From contig CAJXSN010000017.1 in the NCBI GenBank assembly GCA_913060895.1, positions 1 to 48,273 of the forward strand: 48,273 bases of DNA, given 5' to 3'. The notes beneath the pieces were generated by a model that saw only the letters and a list, made by a program, of their open reading frames with translations, ran no database searches and had not been told where the DNA came from. The DNA comes from an uncultured Sphingomonadaceae bacterium (GTDB taxonomy: Bacteria > Pseudomonadota > Alphaproteobacteria > Sphingomonadales > Sphingomonadaceae). The position numbers and the translations under genes were made by a program. Shown in pieces: positions 33,202 to 43,006 of the stretch. Each line of letters begins with the position of its first letter. The stretch's first letter is position 1.

Positions 33202-34170
33202 TCAGGAGGCGACAGCGCGAGCAAGGCCGTTGCCCGATACCCATGCGCCCTCAACACGCGGACTTGCGAGCCAGTCTCCGCACACGCCAAATCCACTGGG
33301 CGCATCCCACAAGAACCCTGCCTGTTTCGAGCGTCCGGCAGTCTGCGCTTTGGCGAAACGCCAGCGATGTGCAGCCAGATGGAGCGGTCTTGTTTCCGCG
33401 ACGTCAGTCTCTGCGCAGAAACGTTCGAGCAGGGCTTCACCTGCTTGCTCAGGATCCAGCTCAAGATGATGCGCCGACCATGCGGAGGAGCCGTGAATGA
33501 CCCAGTGTTCCCCCGCTTCTCTCCCCGGCTTGGCAGAATTGCGCGCTGCCCACGTGATCTCGGTACCGCGAAACGTATCGGCCAAAGGCAAAGTATGTGA
33601 AAATGTGGCCATCACCGCCCAACATGGACTGGATGTGCTTGCCCGTGCTCTTGCCGACCAATTGGCTGCAACCGGAAGCTCAATCGCGGAAAGCATCGGC
33701 ATCGCCTGTTCAGCCGGAACAGCGATAATGACCTGACGAAAGTCCGAGGCGCCGCCATCCCGACCGGAGCCATCTTCGAAAATGACGCGCCAACCGTGTT
33801 CGGAACGCTCGATTGCTTCGATACGGGTCGCCCAATGCACATCCACCGCTGCGGCCATGCGGCGGATAGGAGCATTCATGGAGGGTATACCGACCATCGC
33901 GTCATCGCCCGCTGCTGGCCAAGGGGCAACGACATCAGCATGCTGCCAACCGGCTACTGCGTTTGCAAAGCCAGTATCGCGCACGGTGAAGTATTGCACG
34001 CCGTGATCGAAGGACACTGTATCGCCGGCTACCTGAGCGCGGCGGGTCGCCATCCGGCCACCGGGGCCGCGGCCTTTATCGAAGACGGTGACGCTGCGTC
34101 CTTGCTCCTTCAACCGCGTGGCACAGGCAAGCCCGGCCATTCCGGCCCCGATGATTGCGATATCGCGCAA
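33202..34170 (-). CDS. FAD-dependent oxidoreductase (renalase/amine-oxidase-like)
   Basis: 322 residues from a TTG at 34170, preceded by AGGGGG; no ATG fits. The N-terminal Rossmann motif IAIIGAGMAGLACATRLKEQG, then VFDKGRGPGGRMATRR and FDHGVQYFTVRD, are typical of renalase-like NAD(P)/FAD-dependent amine oxidase relatives. C-terminal FAD motif GVCGDWL and GAWVSGNGLA. It starts 18 bp after egtD, so it probably belongs to the egtBD transcript. Whether it acts on ergothioneine intermediates is not known; family members are common beside unrelated genes. Confidence 0.85.
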   Translation of the reverse strand: MRDIAIIGAGMAGLACATRLKEQGRSVTVFDKGRGPGGRMATRRAQVAGDTVSFDHGVQYFTVRDTGFANAVAGWQHADVVAPWPAAGDDAMVGIPSMNAPIRRMAAAVDVHWATRIEAIERSEHGWRVIFEDGSGRDGGASDFRQVIIAVPAEQAMPMLSAIELPVAANWSARARASTSSPCWAVMATFSHTLPLADTFRGTEITWAARNSAKPGREAGEHWVIHGSSAWSAHHLELDPEQAGEALLERFCAETDVAETRPLHLAAHRWRFAKAQTAGRSKQAGFLWDAPSGFGVCGDWLASPRVEGAWVSGNGLARAVAS

Positions 34171-34188
34171 GTGCGGCCCCCTGCGCCC

Positions 34189-35175
34189 TTACGGTGCCGT
34201 GCGCAGGATACCAGCGTCTGCAAGGACCACGCTGAAACATCCCTGGTTATCCAGCCAGCGCCCGCGCGGGGTCCAGCCGCCTGCCTGCAACAGCGTATTG
34301 GTGCTGCGGCGTTTGAACTTATGGCTATTTTCGGTGTGGATGGTGTCTCCTTTCGCCAAGGAGAAGGCCTCGCCGGCGACATTGAACGCCATATCCTCCT
34401 GCGCCACCAAATGCATCTCGACGCGCGCAAAATCATCGTTCCAGCGCGCTTCATGCTTTAGGCTATCTACCGGTATAGTGCCTTCAAGCTCCCGGTTGAT
34501 CCGGCGCACCAGATTGAGATTGAACTGCGCGGTAACGCCGCCTGCGTCATCATAGGCCGCTTCCAACACTTCACGGTCTTTCACCAGATCCATGCCAATT
34601 AGCAGCTGTGCGCCCTCGCCCAAAGTCTCGCGCATGGTGCGCAGCAAGTCGACGGCAGTGCGCGGGACCATGTTGCCGATGGTGGAGCCGGGGAAAAAGC
34701 CCAGCTTGGGCATATCCGCCACTTCGGCGGGCAATTCCACACGGCGCATGAAGTCCGCTTCTACCGGATAGACGGGCAGGCCCGGGAACTGGGCCGAAAG
34801 CTCGTTAGCCGCCGCACGCAGAAAATCGCCTGCGATATCCAGCGGAACGTATGCAGCTGGATCGATTGCTTTGAGCAGCAGCGGCGTTTTTACGGATGAT
34901 CCGCTGCCGAATTCCACCACTGCTCTGCCCGGACCGATGGCGCTGGCGAATTCGCTGCCCCGCGCTTCCAGAATTTCGCGTTCGCAGCGGGTCGGATAAT
35001 ATTCCGGTATCTGCGTAATATCTTCAAACAATTGGGAGCCAGCGTCGTCATACAGCCAGCGTGCGGGAATGGCTTTCTGTGCGCCCCGCAGCCCCTCCAG
35101 CACGTCTGCGCGGAAGGCGCGATCCACACCGTCATCATCGCGATCGACCAGTTTCAGTCCGGGTGTTTCGGCCAT
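34189..35175 (-). CDS. egtD: L-histidine N-alpha-methyltransferase
   Basis: 328 residues from the ATG at 35175, overlapping the egtB stop (TGATG). A DUF2260-type SAM methyltransferase: IPARWLYDDAGSQLFEDI, TQIPEYYPTRCEREIL, EFGSGSSVKTPLLL (SAM site), GFFPGSTIGNMVP, and the C-terminal ENSHKFKR. It trimethylates histidine to hercynine, the first step of ergothioneine synthesis. Translational coupling with egtB is strong evidence for pathway identity. EgtA, EgtC and EgtE are not in the window, so sulfur transfer and C-S cleavage must be supplied elsewhere. Confidence 0.95.
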   Translation of the reverse strand: MAETPGLKLVDRDDDGVDRAFRADVLEGLRGAQKAIPARWLYDDAGSQLFEDITQIPEYYPTRCEREILEARGSEFASAIGPGRAVVEFGSGSSVKTPLLLKAIDPAAYVPLDIAGDFLRAAANELSAQFPGLPVYPVEADFMRRVELPAEVADMPKLGFFPGSTIGNMVPRTAVDLLRTMRETLGEGAQLLIGMDLVKDREVLEAAYDDAGGVTAQFNLNLVRRINRELEGTIPVDSLKHEARWNDDFARVEMHLVAQEDMAFNVAGEAFSLAKGDTIHTENSHKFKRRSTNTLLQAGGWTPRGRWLDNQGCFSVVLADAGILRTAP

Positions 35176-36431
35176 CAGATATCCTTTGCCAGCCGCAATC
35201 CGGTGAACTGCCAGCGCTGGTGGGGGTAGAAAAAGTTGCGGTAGGAAGCACGCGAATGTCCGCGCACGGTGGCGCAGCTGGCCCCTTTCAGCACAAACTG
35301 CCCGCTCATGAACTTGCCATTATATTCGCCAACAGCGCCCGGTGCTTCCTTGAAGCGCGGGTATGGTAGATAAGCGCTGCGGGTGAATTGCCAGCAGTCG
35401 CCGAACAAAGCCTTTGTTCCGGTTGGGCCAACAGGCCCTGCGTCATCAAGCTGGTTGCCTGATGCTGCGTCATGCGCAGGCGCTGCGTCCGAATGCTGTC
35501 CGCGCGCAATGGCTTCCCATTCAAATTCCGTAGGCAAGCGTGCGCCTGCCCAGGTGGCGAACGCGTCAGCCTCGTAGTAGGAAATGTGGGTCACGGGCGC
35601 GGCCGCATCGCGGGACTGCCAGCCTTGCAGGGTGAAGTATTCGTCTTCTCGCCAATAACCGGGCGAAGCGATGCGATTTTCCTGCACCCAGCTCCAGCCA
35701 TCGGACAGCCAGAGCGCAGCGGTATCATATCCGCCATCGGCGATGAATTCATCCCATTCGCCATTTGTGACCAGCGTATCGGCCAAGGCAAACGGTTCCA
35801 ACAGCGTCCGGTGACGTGGGCCCTCGCAATCGAATGCGAAGCCTTCTCCGTCATGACCAACCAAAGCAATACCGCCAGGGTGCTCGATCCAGTTCCGTTC
35901 GCGCAGATCGGACTGCGCAGGCATTCCGTTCCACATTGCCGGACCGAGCGGGTTGCGAGACAGCGCGTGTTTGATATCCGTCAGCAACAATTCCTGATGC
36001 TGCTGTTCATGCGCGAAGCCCAGCATAATCAGCGGAGCGAGCTCTTCGCGCTCCAGAAGCGGCATGATCGCTTCATCCACATGGGCCCTCCAGTCCAGAA
36101 TTTGCTGCACCGTTGGGCGCGACATCAGCCCGCGTGAGAACCGGTCGATCCGCTCGCCTTCCGCCTCGTAATAGGAATTGAAAACAAACGGCCAGCGTTC
36201 GTCATATAGGGTGTAACCGTCCAGATGATCGCGCAGCAGGAAGGTTTCCCAAAACCACGTTACATGCGCCAGATGCCACTTTGCGGGCGAGGCGTCCTCC
36301 ATCGACTGGATGGTCGCGTCGCTTTCGGAAAGGGGCGCTGCCAGCGCTTCTGTTAAAGCGCGAGTGGAGCGGTATTTGTCGGCAAGATTATGGCCCGCCT
36401 TGTGAAAGGGGCGGGGTGCTGCGGCATTCAC
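35175..36431 (-). CDS. egtB: Ergothioneine biosynthesis sulfoxide synthase
   Basis: 418 residues from a GTG at 36431, with AGAGGAGG 7 bases upstream, a strong ribosome binding site. N-terminal DinB domain carries the iron site: H56 in WHLAHVTWF, and H141/H145 in AHEQQHQEL. The C-terminal FGE-sulfatase domain has HISYYEADAFATWAGARLPTEFEWE (pattern), and ends with KGASCATVRGHSRASYRNFFYPHQRWQFTGLRL. It joins hercynine to a cysteine or gamma-glutamylcysteine thiol through an iron-dependent, O2-using reaction. Which thiol is used cannot be read reliably here. First gene of the egt transcript. Confidence 0.94.
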   Translation of the reverse strand: MNAAAPRPFHKAGHNLADKYRSTRALTEALAAPLSESDATIQSMEDASPAKWHLAHVTWFWETFLLRDHLDGYTLYDERWPFVFNSYYEAEGERIDRFSRGLMSRPTVQQILDWRAHVDEAIMPLLEREELAPLIMLGFAHEQQHQELLLTDIKHALSRNPLGPAMWNGMPAQSDLRERNWIEHPGGIALVGHDGEGFAFDCEGPRHRTLLEPFALADTLVTNGEWDEFIADGGYDTAALWLSDGWSWVQENRIASPGYWREDEYFTLQGWQSRDAAAPVTHISYYEADAFATWAGARLPTEFEWEAIARGQHSDAAPAHDAASGNQLDDAGPVGPTGTKALFGDCWQFTRSAYLPYPRFKEAPGAVGEYNGKFMSGQFVLKGASCATVRGHSRASYRNFFYPHQRWQFTGLRLAKDI

Positions 36432-36552
36432 GGTAGGGCCTCCTCTGGCGACCGGTCCGAGAAAGACTATGAACGACGCTTGCCCCGATTAAAAGGGACC
36501 AAAGGCCAGTGGCGCCATCAAATCACGCTGAAAAACACTGCTTTTTGTTAAC

Positions 36553-37926
36553 TCAGGCTGCGTCGGCCTGTTCTTCTTCTGCCGCCAGCTTCAGCATATC
36601 GGCAAGGCTGAACGCCAGTTCGATTGACTGCGCTGCATTCAGACGCGGATCGCAATGCGTGTGATAGCGGTCGTTCAGGCCAGCATCGGTGATTGCGACA
36701 GCACCGCCGACACATTCGGTTACATCCTGCCCGGTCATTTCCAGATGGATGCCACCCGCGTGAGTTCCCTCGGCACGGTGAATGGCGAAGAAGCCGCGCA
36801 CTTCGGCCTGAATCCGGTCGAAGGGGCGCGTTTTATAGCCGCTATCGGCCTTCACGACATTACCGTGCATCGGGTCGCAGCTCCATACGACGGAGTGCCC
36901 TTCGCGTTCGACTGCGCGGATCAGGCGCGGCAGACCGGCTTCCACCTTGTCATGACCGAAGCGGCTGATCAGCGTGATGCGGCCGGGCTCGCGCCCTGGG
37001 TTCAGGGTATCAAGTAGACGAATGAGATCATCAGGTTCCAGCGAGGGGCCGCATTTCATACCCAGAGGATTGCCGATGCCGCGTGCAAATTCCACATGCG
37101 CGCTGCCTTCGAACCGGGTGCGATCACCGATCCATACCATATGCGCGCTGCAATCGAACCAGTCGCCGGTCAGCGAATCGCGCCGCGCCATCGCCTGTTC
37201 GTAAGGCAGCAACAGCGCCTCGTGACTGGTGTAAAAACTGGTCCCCTGCAGCTGCGGCACAGTGGCGGGATCGATGCCGCACGCCTCCATGAAATCGAGC
37301 GATTCCGAGATGCGGTCGGCGGTTTCGGCAAAGCGGTCTGCCCACGGGCTGCGTCCCATGAAATCAAGCGTCCACTGATGGACCTGCCGCAGATTGGCAT
37401 AGCCACCGCCGGCAAAGGCGCGCAGCAGGTTGAGTGTACTGGCCGCCTGAGAATAGGCACGCACCATGCGTTCGGGATCATTGCGGCGCTGGGCCGGATC
37501 GAACTCGATACCGTTGACGTTATCGCCGAAATAGCTGGGCAGTGTCACACCGTCCTGCGTTTCAGTGTCGGAGCTGCGCGGCTTGGCGAACTGGCCCGCC
37601 ATGCGCCCCACCTTCACCACCGGCAGCTTGCCAGCGAATGTCAGCACCACAGCCATCTGCAACAATACCCGGAAGGTATCGCGGATATTGTTGGGATGGA
37701 ATTCGGCAAAGCTTTCCGCGCAATCACCGCCTTGCAACAGAAAAGCCTCACCTGCAGCCACGTCGGCCAGATCGCTCTTCAATGCGCGCGCTTCGCCAGC
37801 GAACACCAATGGCGGATAATTGAGCAGTTTCTCCTCGGCAGCGGCCAGAGCAGCGGCATCTTCATATTTGGGAAGATGCCGTGCTTCGTGCGATTTCCAG
37901 CTGTCGGGGGACCAATTCTGCGCCAT
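36553..37926 (-). CDS. Class II 3-deoxy-7-phosphoheptulonate (DAHP) synthase
   Basis: 457 residues from the ATG at 37926. The plant-like type II DAHP synthase: [68 protein letters not shown] and [18 protein letters not shown], which include metal-binding Cys, His, Glu and Asp. It condenses PEP and erythrose 4-phosphate at the head of the shikimate pathway. Apparently monocistronic. The 121-bp gap before egtB (36432-36552) likely has the egtB promoter. Its own leader has a small hairpin (GGCGGT-ATT-GCCGCC). Confidence 0.95.
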   Translation of the reverse strand: MAQNWSPDSWKSHEARHLPKYEDAAALAAAEEKLLNYPPLVFAGEARALKSDLADVAAGEAFLLQGGDCAESFAEFHPNNIRDTFRVLLQMAVVLTFAGKLPVVKVGRMAGQFAKPRSSDTETQDGVTLPSYFGDNVNGIEFDPAQRRNDPERMVRAYSQAASTLNLLRAFAGGGYANLRQVHQWTLDFMGRSPWADRFAETADRISESLDFMEACGIDPATVPQLQGTSFYTSHEALLLPYEQAMARRDSLTGDWFDCSAHMVWIGDRTRFEGSAHVEFARGIGNPLGMKCGPSLEPDDLIRLLDTLNPGREPGRITLISRFGHDKVEAGLPRLIRAVEREGHSVVWSCDPMHGNVVKADSGYKTRPFDRIQAEVRGFFAIHRAEGTHAGGIHLEMTGQDVTECVGGAVAITDAGLNDRYHTHCDPRLNAAQSIELAFSLADMLKLAAEEEQADAA

Positions 37927-38048
37927 TATCTGCCAATCTTGTTTTGTATGCGAAGGCGGCAATACCGCCGCCCTGCCCATAAGAGCAAGCGAAGGAATGG
38001 TTTAGCGCAGGCTTATCTGGCTTCAGCCCCCCGAGGCAGGACTAAGCA

Positions 38049-41024
38049 TCAGCGGCCTGTGATCGCCTGCGCTGCCGGATTGGGCGTACGTGTCGCATCC
38101 TGATCCGGAGCAGCCTCTGCCAAGTCCTGACCTTCCGGAATTGCTGCCACCCGGTATCCCTCGCGCCCGCCGAAATATTTCGTCGCCAGTCCCTGCATCA
38201 CAGCAGGAGTGGTTTGCGAATAATCGTTGAGCAGCGAGCCCAACGCCCGCAATCGTGCGACATCCCGGCTGGAACCCTCAAGCTGGTATAGCCAGAACAT
38301 ATTGCCAGTGCTGGCCCGTGTAATCGTCTGGCGCAGCGGTTCCGTAACGCGCGCCAATTCGTCTGCGGTAGGCGGATTGGCGACCAAATCGGCAGCAATG
38401 GTGTCCGCTGCTTCAAAGAAAGCTGGCACATCTTCCGGCCTCAGCTGAGCGATGGCGAGGATATTGCCCCCGTCCTCCATGTCCACTGGCCAGTTCGAGC
38501 GAACCTGCGGGGCGTAGCTGGCCCCTGCCCGTTCGCGCATTTCATCCATCAACCGATTGTTGAACACCGATGTGAGAATCTCGAGCTGACGCGATTCGCG
38601 AAGGCCAGCGACACCGCCGCCGCTCGGCCATGCGATCACCGCCGCCGCTTGATTGGCATCTCCGCGATGCCGCAGAACGGTTGTTTCGCCAGCATCGGGG
38701 AACGACGATCCGCGCGCAGCCACATCCGCCGGAACAGGCTCACGCTCTGGCAAAGCGCCGAAGGTACGGCGCAAGGCCTCTACCGTTTCGTCGCGGTCGA
38801 ACTCGCCAAAGATCAACAGCTCTACCGGACCCTGTTTCAACAGCGGCTCCCAAACCTCGCGGAAACCCTCGGCCGTCGTTTCTTCTAGCGCAGCGGGATC
38901 GGGCGTAGCGAAACGCGGGTCCCGGTCGCGCAACAGAAACTCCAGATCGCGACCAAGCAATGCACCTGGGCTTGTCGCATAGGTATCGTAGGCCAGCCGC
39001 GATGCGGCACGCGCGCGGATGACCGGATTGGCATCCCAGCGCGGCATCCCGAGCTTGGCAGCGAACAGATAAAGCTGGTCGGCCAGATCCTCACCCCGCG
39101 TCTGGGCGGAGAAGGAGAATACGGCGTCTTCGATTGCAAAATCGAATCCAAGTTTGCGACCCGTTGCGAGCCGGTCCAGCTCTTCCTGACCCACCTCGCC
39201 AAAACCGCTGCCGACCAGCGCTGCCTCGCCGAGGCCGACATAGGCTGCATCTTCCGGCTCGAATGCGCGGTAGCCTGCACCGAAGCGTACCTTCATGGTG
39301 ACGCGGCCCGGCTCTGCATCATTGGGCCACAGCAATGCAGTAACGCCATTGGCAAATTCGACCCGCTCGATTCCAAGAACGCCCAGATCACCAGCGCTGA
39401 GGATTTCTCCCGGCTCTCCTACCGGCGGCAGGTCATCGAAAGAAATCGCATTTTCCGCCAGTCGCGCGCTGCCATCGGCAGAGGCATCAAGCAATAATGC
39501 CGTCTGCACGGCCTCGCTGTCCGCCTCTCCGGTTGCGGGGGTCACATAGACAGAGCGCAGGACTGTTCCTTCGAACAGCGCCTTGGTGCGCTCCAAAATA
39601 GCGGCAGGCGTTACGCGGGGGCGCATGTCACGGAACACCTTGAGCACGGTGTCGGGCGAAGCCGTGGTTTCGCGGATATCGACAGCCTGGACGATATTGT
39701 CTGCCAGCCGCGAACCCGGGGCCACTTCCTGCTCCGCTACCGACGCGGCAAAGGCCACATCGAACTCGGCATATTCCCGGGCGATTTCCCCTTCACTCGG
39801 CGGAGTAGTCGTCGCATCGACAATAACCGAACGAACATCCGCCAACGCGGCCTCCCAGTCTTCTGTCAAAGGAGCGAAGGATACGAAGGTTGCATCGGAA
39901 GTCCGGCTGACATCGTCCTGCTGGACCTGCGCATACAAATATGAGCCACCGCCACGCGCGCGGGCTTCCAACCGCCGATTGATCAGCGCCTGCGCCAGAG
40001 CATCCATCAACAGGCCTTCATTATAGATGATCGTATCGTTGACCGGCCGCCACGGACGCATGATCCCGTAGGTAAAACTGCGCGGCAGATCGGGTTCGAC
40101 CAGAACTGTCGCTTCGCCAATCGCAGGTGTACCGGTAGAGCCGTCAGGCGCGACGGGGTCGCCGAAATCGGGCGCCGGTTCGGGTGTGCCCTCCCCCTGC
40201 CAGTCACCGAAATATTTCTCGACCAGACCTGCCAGAACCGTGGGATCGGCATCCCCGGCAACAGCAATCACTACATTTTCGGGCCGGTACCAGCGCGAAT
40301 GGAATGCTTGCACGGCTTCGGGCGTTGCATCCCTCAGCGTGGCTTCCGTCCCAATGGGGGAGCGTGTTGCGAGCCGCTGACCGGCAAAAAAGGTTTCTCG
40401 CGTCTTATCCCCCACACGCTGGGCGGCGCCGCCGCGTTCGCGCTTCTCGGCCAGAACAATCGGCACTTCAGCCTGCAATTGGCGGGCCTCAAGCACGGGT
40501 TCACGGACCATACCGGACAATAATTTGAAACTCTCCTCCAGCTTGGCCGGGTTCGCTCCGGGCAGGTCCAATTTATATACGGTATGGGTCGGACTGGTTT
40601 CGGCATTGGTGTCGCTGCCAAAGGTCGCACCCATCTGCTGCCAGCGGGGAATCGACTCGGCAAAGCCAAGATATTTGCTTTCGCGGAACAGCAGATGCTC
40701 CAGCAAATGGGCAAAGCCCTGCTCGCCCTCGCGCTCATGCAATGAACCTGCATCTATTCGAATGCGGATGCTGACCTGATCGGGCGGCACGCCATTGCTG
40801 CGCACGGCGTAGCGCAGACCATTTTCCATATCGCCAAACAGCCATTCCCTGTCGACCGGGATGTTACTGCCTTCGTACAGCCAGGGAACAACACCCTCAG
40901 CCTGAACCGCCTGCGGTGCAGGTACGGCAGGCGGGGCCACATCCTGCGCCCCTGAAGGGGCCGCCAGAAGGGCAAGAGAGATGAAAAACGCGAATGGGCG
41001 CGATGCGCGTGAAAACAGATTCAT
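38049..41024 (-). CDS. M16 insulinase-like zinc peptidase, double-domain, exported
   Basis: 991 residues from the ATG at 41024 (an upstream GTG is less likely). Signal peptide ends near SGAQ (residue 27). The first M16 domain has the inverted zinc motif HLLEH (H106, E109, H110) with the third ligand Glu expected ~75 residues on. The second half contains non-catalytic M16-type domains, including VRFGAGYRAFEPEDAAYVGLGEAAL, where the motif is lost. About 990 residues fits two M16 pairs folding as a clamshell. Likely periplasmic peptide degradation. Monocistronic, with weak ribosome binding site. Confidence 0.9.
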   Translation of the reverse strand: MNLFSRASRPFAFFISLALLAAPSGAQDVAPPAVPAPQAVQAEGVVPWLYEGSNIPVDREWLFGDMENGLRYAVRSNGVPPDQVSIRIRIDAGSLHEREGEQGFAHLLEHLLFRESKYLGFAESIPRWQQMGATFGSDTNAETSPTHTVYKLDLPGANPAKLEESFKLLSGMVREPVLEARQLQAEVPIVLAEKRERGGAAQRVGDKTRETFFAGQRLATRSPIGTEATLRDATPEAVQAFHSRWYRPENVVIAVAGDADPTVLAGLVEKYFGDWQGEGTPEPAPDFGDPVAPDGSTGTPAIGEATVLVEPDLPRSFTYGIMRPWRPVNDTIIYNEGLLMDALAQALINRRLEARARGGGSYLYAQVQQDDVSRTSDATFVSFAPLTEDWEAALADVRSVIVDATTTPPSEGEIAREYAEFDVAFAASVAEQEVAPGSRLADNIVQAVDIRETTASPDTVLKVFRDMRPRVTPAAILERTKALFEGTVLRSVYVTPATGEADSEAVQTALLLDASADGSARLAENAISFDDLPPVGEPGEILSAGDLGVLGIERVEFANGVTALLWPNDAEPGRVTMKVRFGAGYRAFEPEDAAYVGLGEAALVGSGFGEVGQEELDRLATGRKLGFDFAIEDAVFSFSAQTRGEDLADQLYLFAAKLGMPRWDANPVIRARAASRLAYDTYATSPGALLGRDLEFLLRDRDPRFATPDPAALEETTAEGFREVWEPLLKQGPVELLIFGEFDRDETVEALRRTFGALPEREPVPADVAARGSSFPDAGETTVLRHRGDANQAAAVIAWPSGGGVAGLRESRQLEILTSVFNNRLMDEMRERAGASYAPQVRSNWPVDMEDGGNILAIAQLRPEDVPAFFEAADTIAADLVANPPTADELARVTEPLRQTITRASTGNMFWLYQLEGSSRDVARLRALGSLLNDYSQTTPAVMQGLATKYFGGREGYRVAAIPEGQDLAEAAPDQDATRTPNPAAQAITGR

Positions 41025-41103
41025 GCCGGGCGTATAAACAGCAATGGCGTGAAGCACGAGTGAATAGCTTGCCGACGCTACACTCGCTCACTACATTTGG
41101 GTC

Positions 41104-41682
41104 ATGTTTATAGAAACCGAAACCACGCCCAACCCCTCCACCCTAAAATTCCTGCCGGGTCAGCAAGTGATGGAGGCCGGCACGCGAGAATTTACCTCGC
41201 CAGAGGCAGCGGAAGCCAGCCCACTGGCGCAGACCATTTTCGATACGGGCGAGGTGACCAATGTGATGTTCGGCGGCGATTTCGTGTCGGTTTCTGCCGC
41301 GCCCGGCGTCAACTGGACCGATCTGAAACCGCAGGTAACAGCCATTCTGCTCGACCATTTCGTGAGCCAGGCCCCGCTGTTTGCGGTGGGCACTGCTGGG
41401 GCGATTTCCGTTCCCGCAGAGGATGAAATGGTTGTCGAATCCAATGCCGACGATGCGGAAATCGTCGCACAGATCCATGAATTGCTCGATACGCGGGTGC
41501 GCCCCGCAGTTGCCGGTGATGGCGGGGACATCGCCTATCGCGGGTTCAAGGACGGGATCGTCTATCTGGGCATGCAAGGTGCATGCGCCGGTTGCCCCAG
41601 CTCCACAGCCACGCTGAAGCACGGCATCGAAGGTTTGCTGAAACATTACGTGCCGGAGGTTGTTGAAGTTCGGGCAGCCTGA
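41104..41682 (+). CDS. NifU/NfuA-like Fe-S cluster scaffold
   Basis: 192 residues; ATG at 41104. N-terminal Nfu_N domain (FIETETTPNPSTLKFLPG) followed by a C-terminal NifU domain with the cluster-binding CAGC (C161, C164) in GMQGACAGCPSSTATLKHGIE. It corresponds to the alphaproteobacterial/mitochondrial Nfu1 type. It holds or transfers Fe-S clusters, for example to MiaB-like radical SAM enzymes; miaB is downstream in the same run. Next gene starts 20 bp on. Confidence 0.93.
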   Translation: MFIETETTPNPSTLKFLPGQQVMEAGTREFTSPEAAEASPLAQTIFDTGEVTNVMFGGDFVSVSAAPGVNWTDLKPQVTAILLDHFVSQAPLFAVGTAGAISVPAEDEMVVESNADDAEIVAQIHELLDTRVRPAVAGDGGDIAYRGFKDGIVYLGMQGACAGCPSSTATLKHGIEGLLKHYVPEVVEVRAA

Positions 41683-41702
41683 TTTCTAACCGCGGAGTTT
41701 CA

Positions 41703-42311
41703 ATGACCAAGCAATATCACGACCACGCTCTGTCTGCCGACGCTCTTGACCAGATTTTCCGCGAAGCGCGGACGTATAATGGATGGCTCGACAAAGAAGT
41801 CTCGCAGGATCAAATCGAAGCGATTTACGAACTGGCGAAAATGGGTGCGACCTCGGCTAACATGCAGCCGGCGCGGTTCGTCTGGTGCCATACTCAGGAT
41901 GCCAAAAACAAGCTCGCTGACCTTGCTTCCGAGGGTAACGAGGATAAAATTCGCGCAGCGCCGGTAACCGTGATTATCGGATACGATGTTGACTTTCATC
42001 ATGAACTGCCTTGGCTGTTCCCGCACGCCGATGCCAAGAGCTGGTTCGAAGGTGATCAGGATGGCCGCCAGGAAGGCGCTGCCCGCAACTCTGCGCTGCA
42101 AGGTGCCTATCTGATGCTGGCGGCGCGGTCGCTCGGGTTCGATTGCGGACCGATGTCGGGGGTCGATCTTGACGGCGTAACAGAAGAGTTTTTCGCCGAC
42201 CAGCCACAGGTGAAAGCCGACTGGATTTGCTCCATTGGATACGGCGACAAGAACACGATTTTCGACCGCAGTCCGCGGCCGGACTTCGACAAATTCAACT
42301 CTGTCGTCTGA
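41703..42311 (+). CDS. Nitroreductase-family, malonic-semialdehyde-reductase-like (RutE/HadB)
   Basis: 202 residues; ATG at 41703 with GCGGAG upstream. FMN-binding nitroreductase fold of the RutE/HadB branch: FREARTYNGWLDKEVSQ, LAKMGATSANMQPARFVW, and LMLAARSLGFDCGPMSGVD. RutE acts in the Rut pyrimidine pathway, but no other rut genes are here, so a different aldehyde or quinone substrate is likely. Conserved place between nfu and tsaB is a chromosome-order feature, not proof of function. Confidence 0.88.
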   Translation: MTKQYHDHALSADALDQIFREARTYNGWLDKEVSQDQIEAIYELAKMGATSANMQPARFVWCHTQDAKNKLADLASEGNEDKIRAAPVTVIIGYDVDFHHELPWLFPHADAKSWFEGDQDGRQEGAARNSALQGAYLMLAARSLGFDCGPMSGVDLDGVTEEFFADQPQVKADWICSIGYGDKNTIFDRSPRPDFDKFNSVV

Positions 42312-42328
42312 GAACTTGAGGAATTACC

Positions 42329-43006
42329 ATGATTGGGGCATTTGCCCCGACCATGTCTTCTGAACAGCATTCCGGAATGGATCGCACACTGGTCATCGAG
42401 TGTGCCACAGAAGCCTGCTCGGTGGCCCTGTTTGATAACGCAGATTTGCGTCTGGTGGCTCGCCGACACGAAGTGCTGGGCCGTGGTCATGCTGAACGGC
42501 TTATACCGATGATCGCTGAACTGCCCGGTAATGGCAGCGCAGGCCGGATATGCGTTTCACTGGGCCCGGGGAGCTTTACCGGAGTACGGATTGGCATTGC
42601 TGCTGCCCGTGCGCTTGCCATTGCCTGGAACGCTGCTGTCGAAGGTTATCCCACTCTTGCACTTGTCGCTGCAAGCCATTGGCAACCCGAAACCGGGCCG
42701 GTGACAGTGTGCATGGAAGGCGGGCACGCGCAGTGGTTCGTCCAGAATTTCGATAAATATCGACTACCCGAGGATAACATTCGGTCCCTGACCCACGAAG
42801 ACGCAGCCAGCGCTTGCCGCCATTCCACGATAGTCGGCAACCGGGCGAAAGCCCTGGCCAAACTGCTGGGAGGGGACCATCTCGCCATCGATCTATCTGC
42901 CGATGCGCAGCACTTCCCTCATTTAGGTCCCAACTTGCTAACCAGCGATCTGACACCGCTCTATGGCCGCGCGCCCGATGCAAAGCCGGCGGCTGCGCGC
43001 CCATGA
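42329..43006 (+). CDS. tsaB: tRNA threonylcarbamoyladenosine synthesis subunit TsaB
   Basis: 225 residues from the ATG at 42329 with TTGAGGA 7 bases upstream; in-frame ATGs at 42353 and 42377 are alternatives. ASKHA-type fold: VIECATEACSVALF and the segment VSLGPGSFTGVRIGIAAARALA, diagnostic for TsaB. It activates TsaD in making t6A37 on ANN-reading tRNAs. The stop overlaps the rimI ATG (ATGA), so they are coupled. Confidence 0.93.
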   Translation: MIGAFAPTMSSEQHSGMDRTLVIECATEACSVALFDNADLRLVARRHEVLGRGHAERLIPMIAELPGNGSAGRICVSLGPGSFTGVRIGIAAARALAIAWNAAVEGYPTLALVAASHWQPETGPVTVCMEGGHAQWFVQNFDKYRLPEDNIRSLTHEDAASACRHSTIVGNRAKALAKLLGGDHLAIDLSADAQHFPHLGPNLLTSDLTPLYGRAPDAKPAAARP

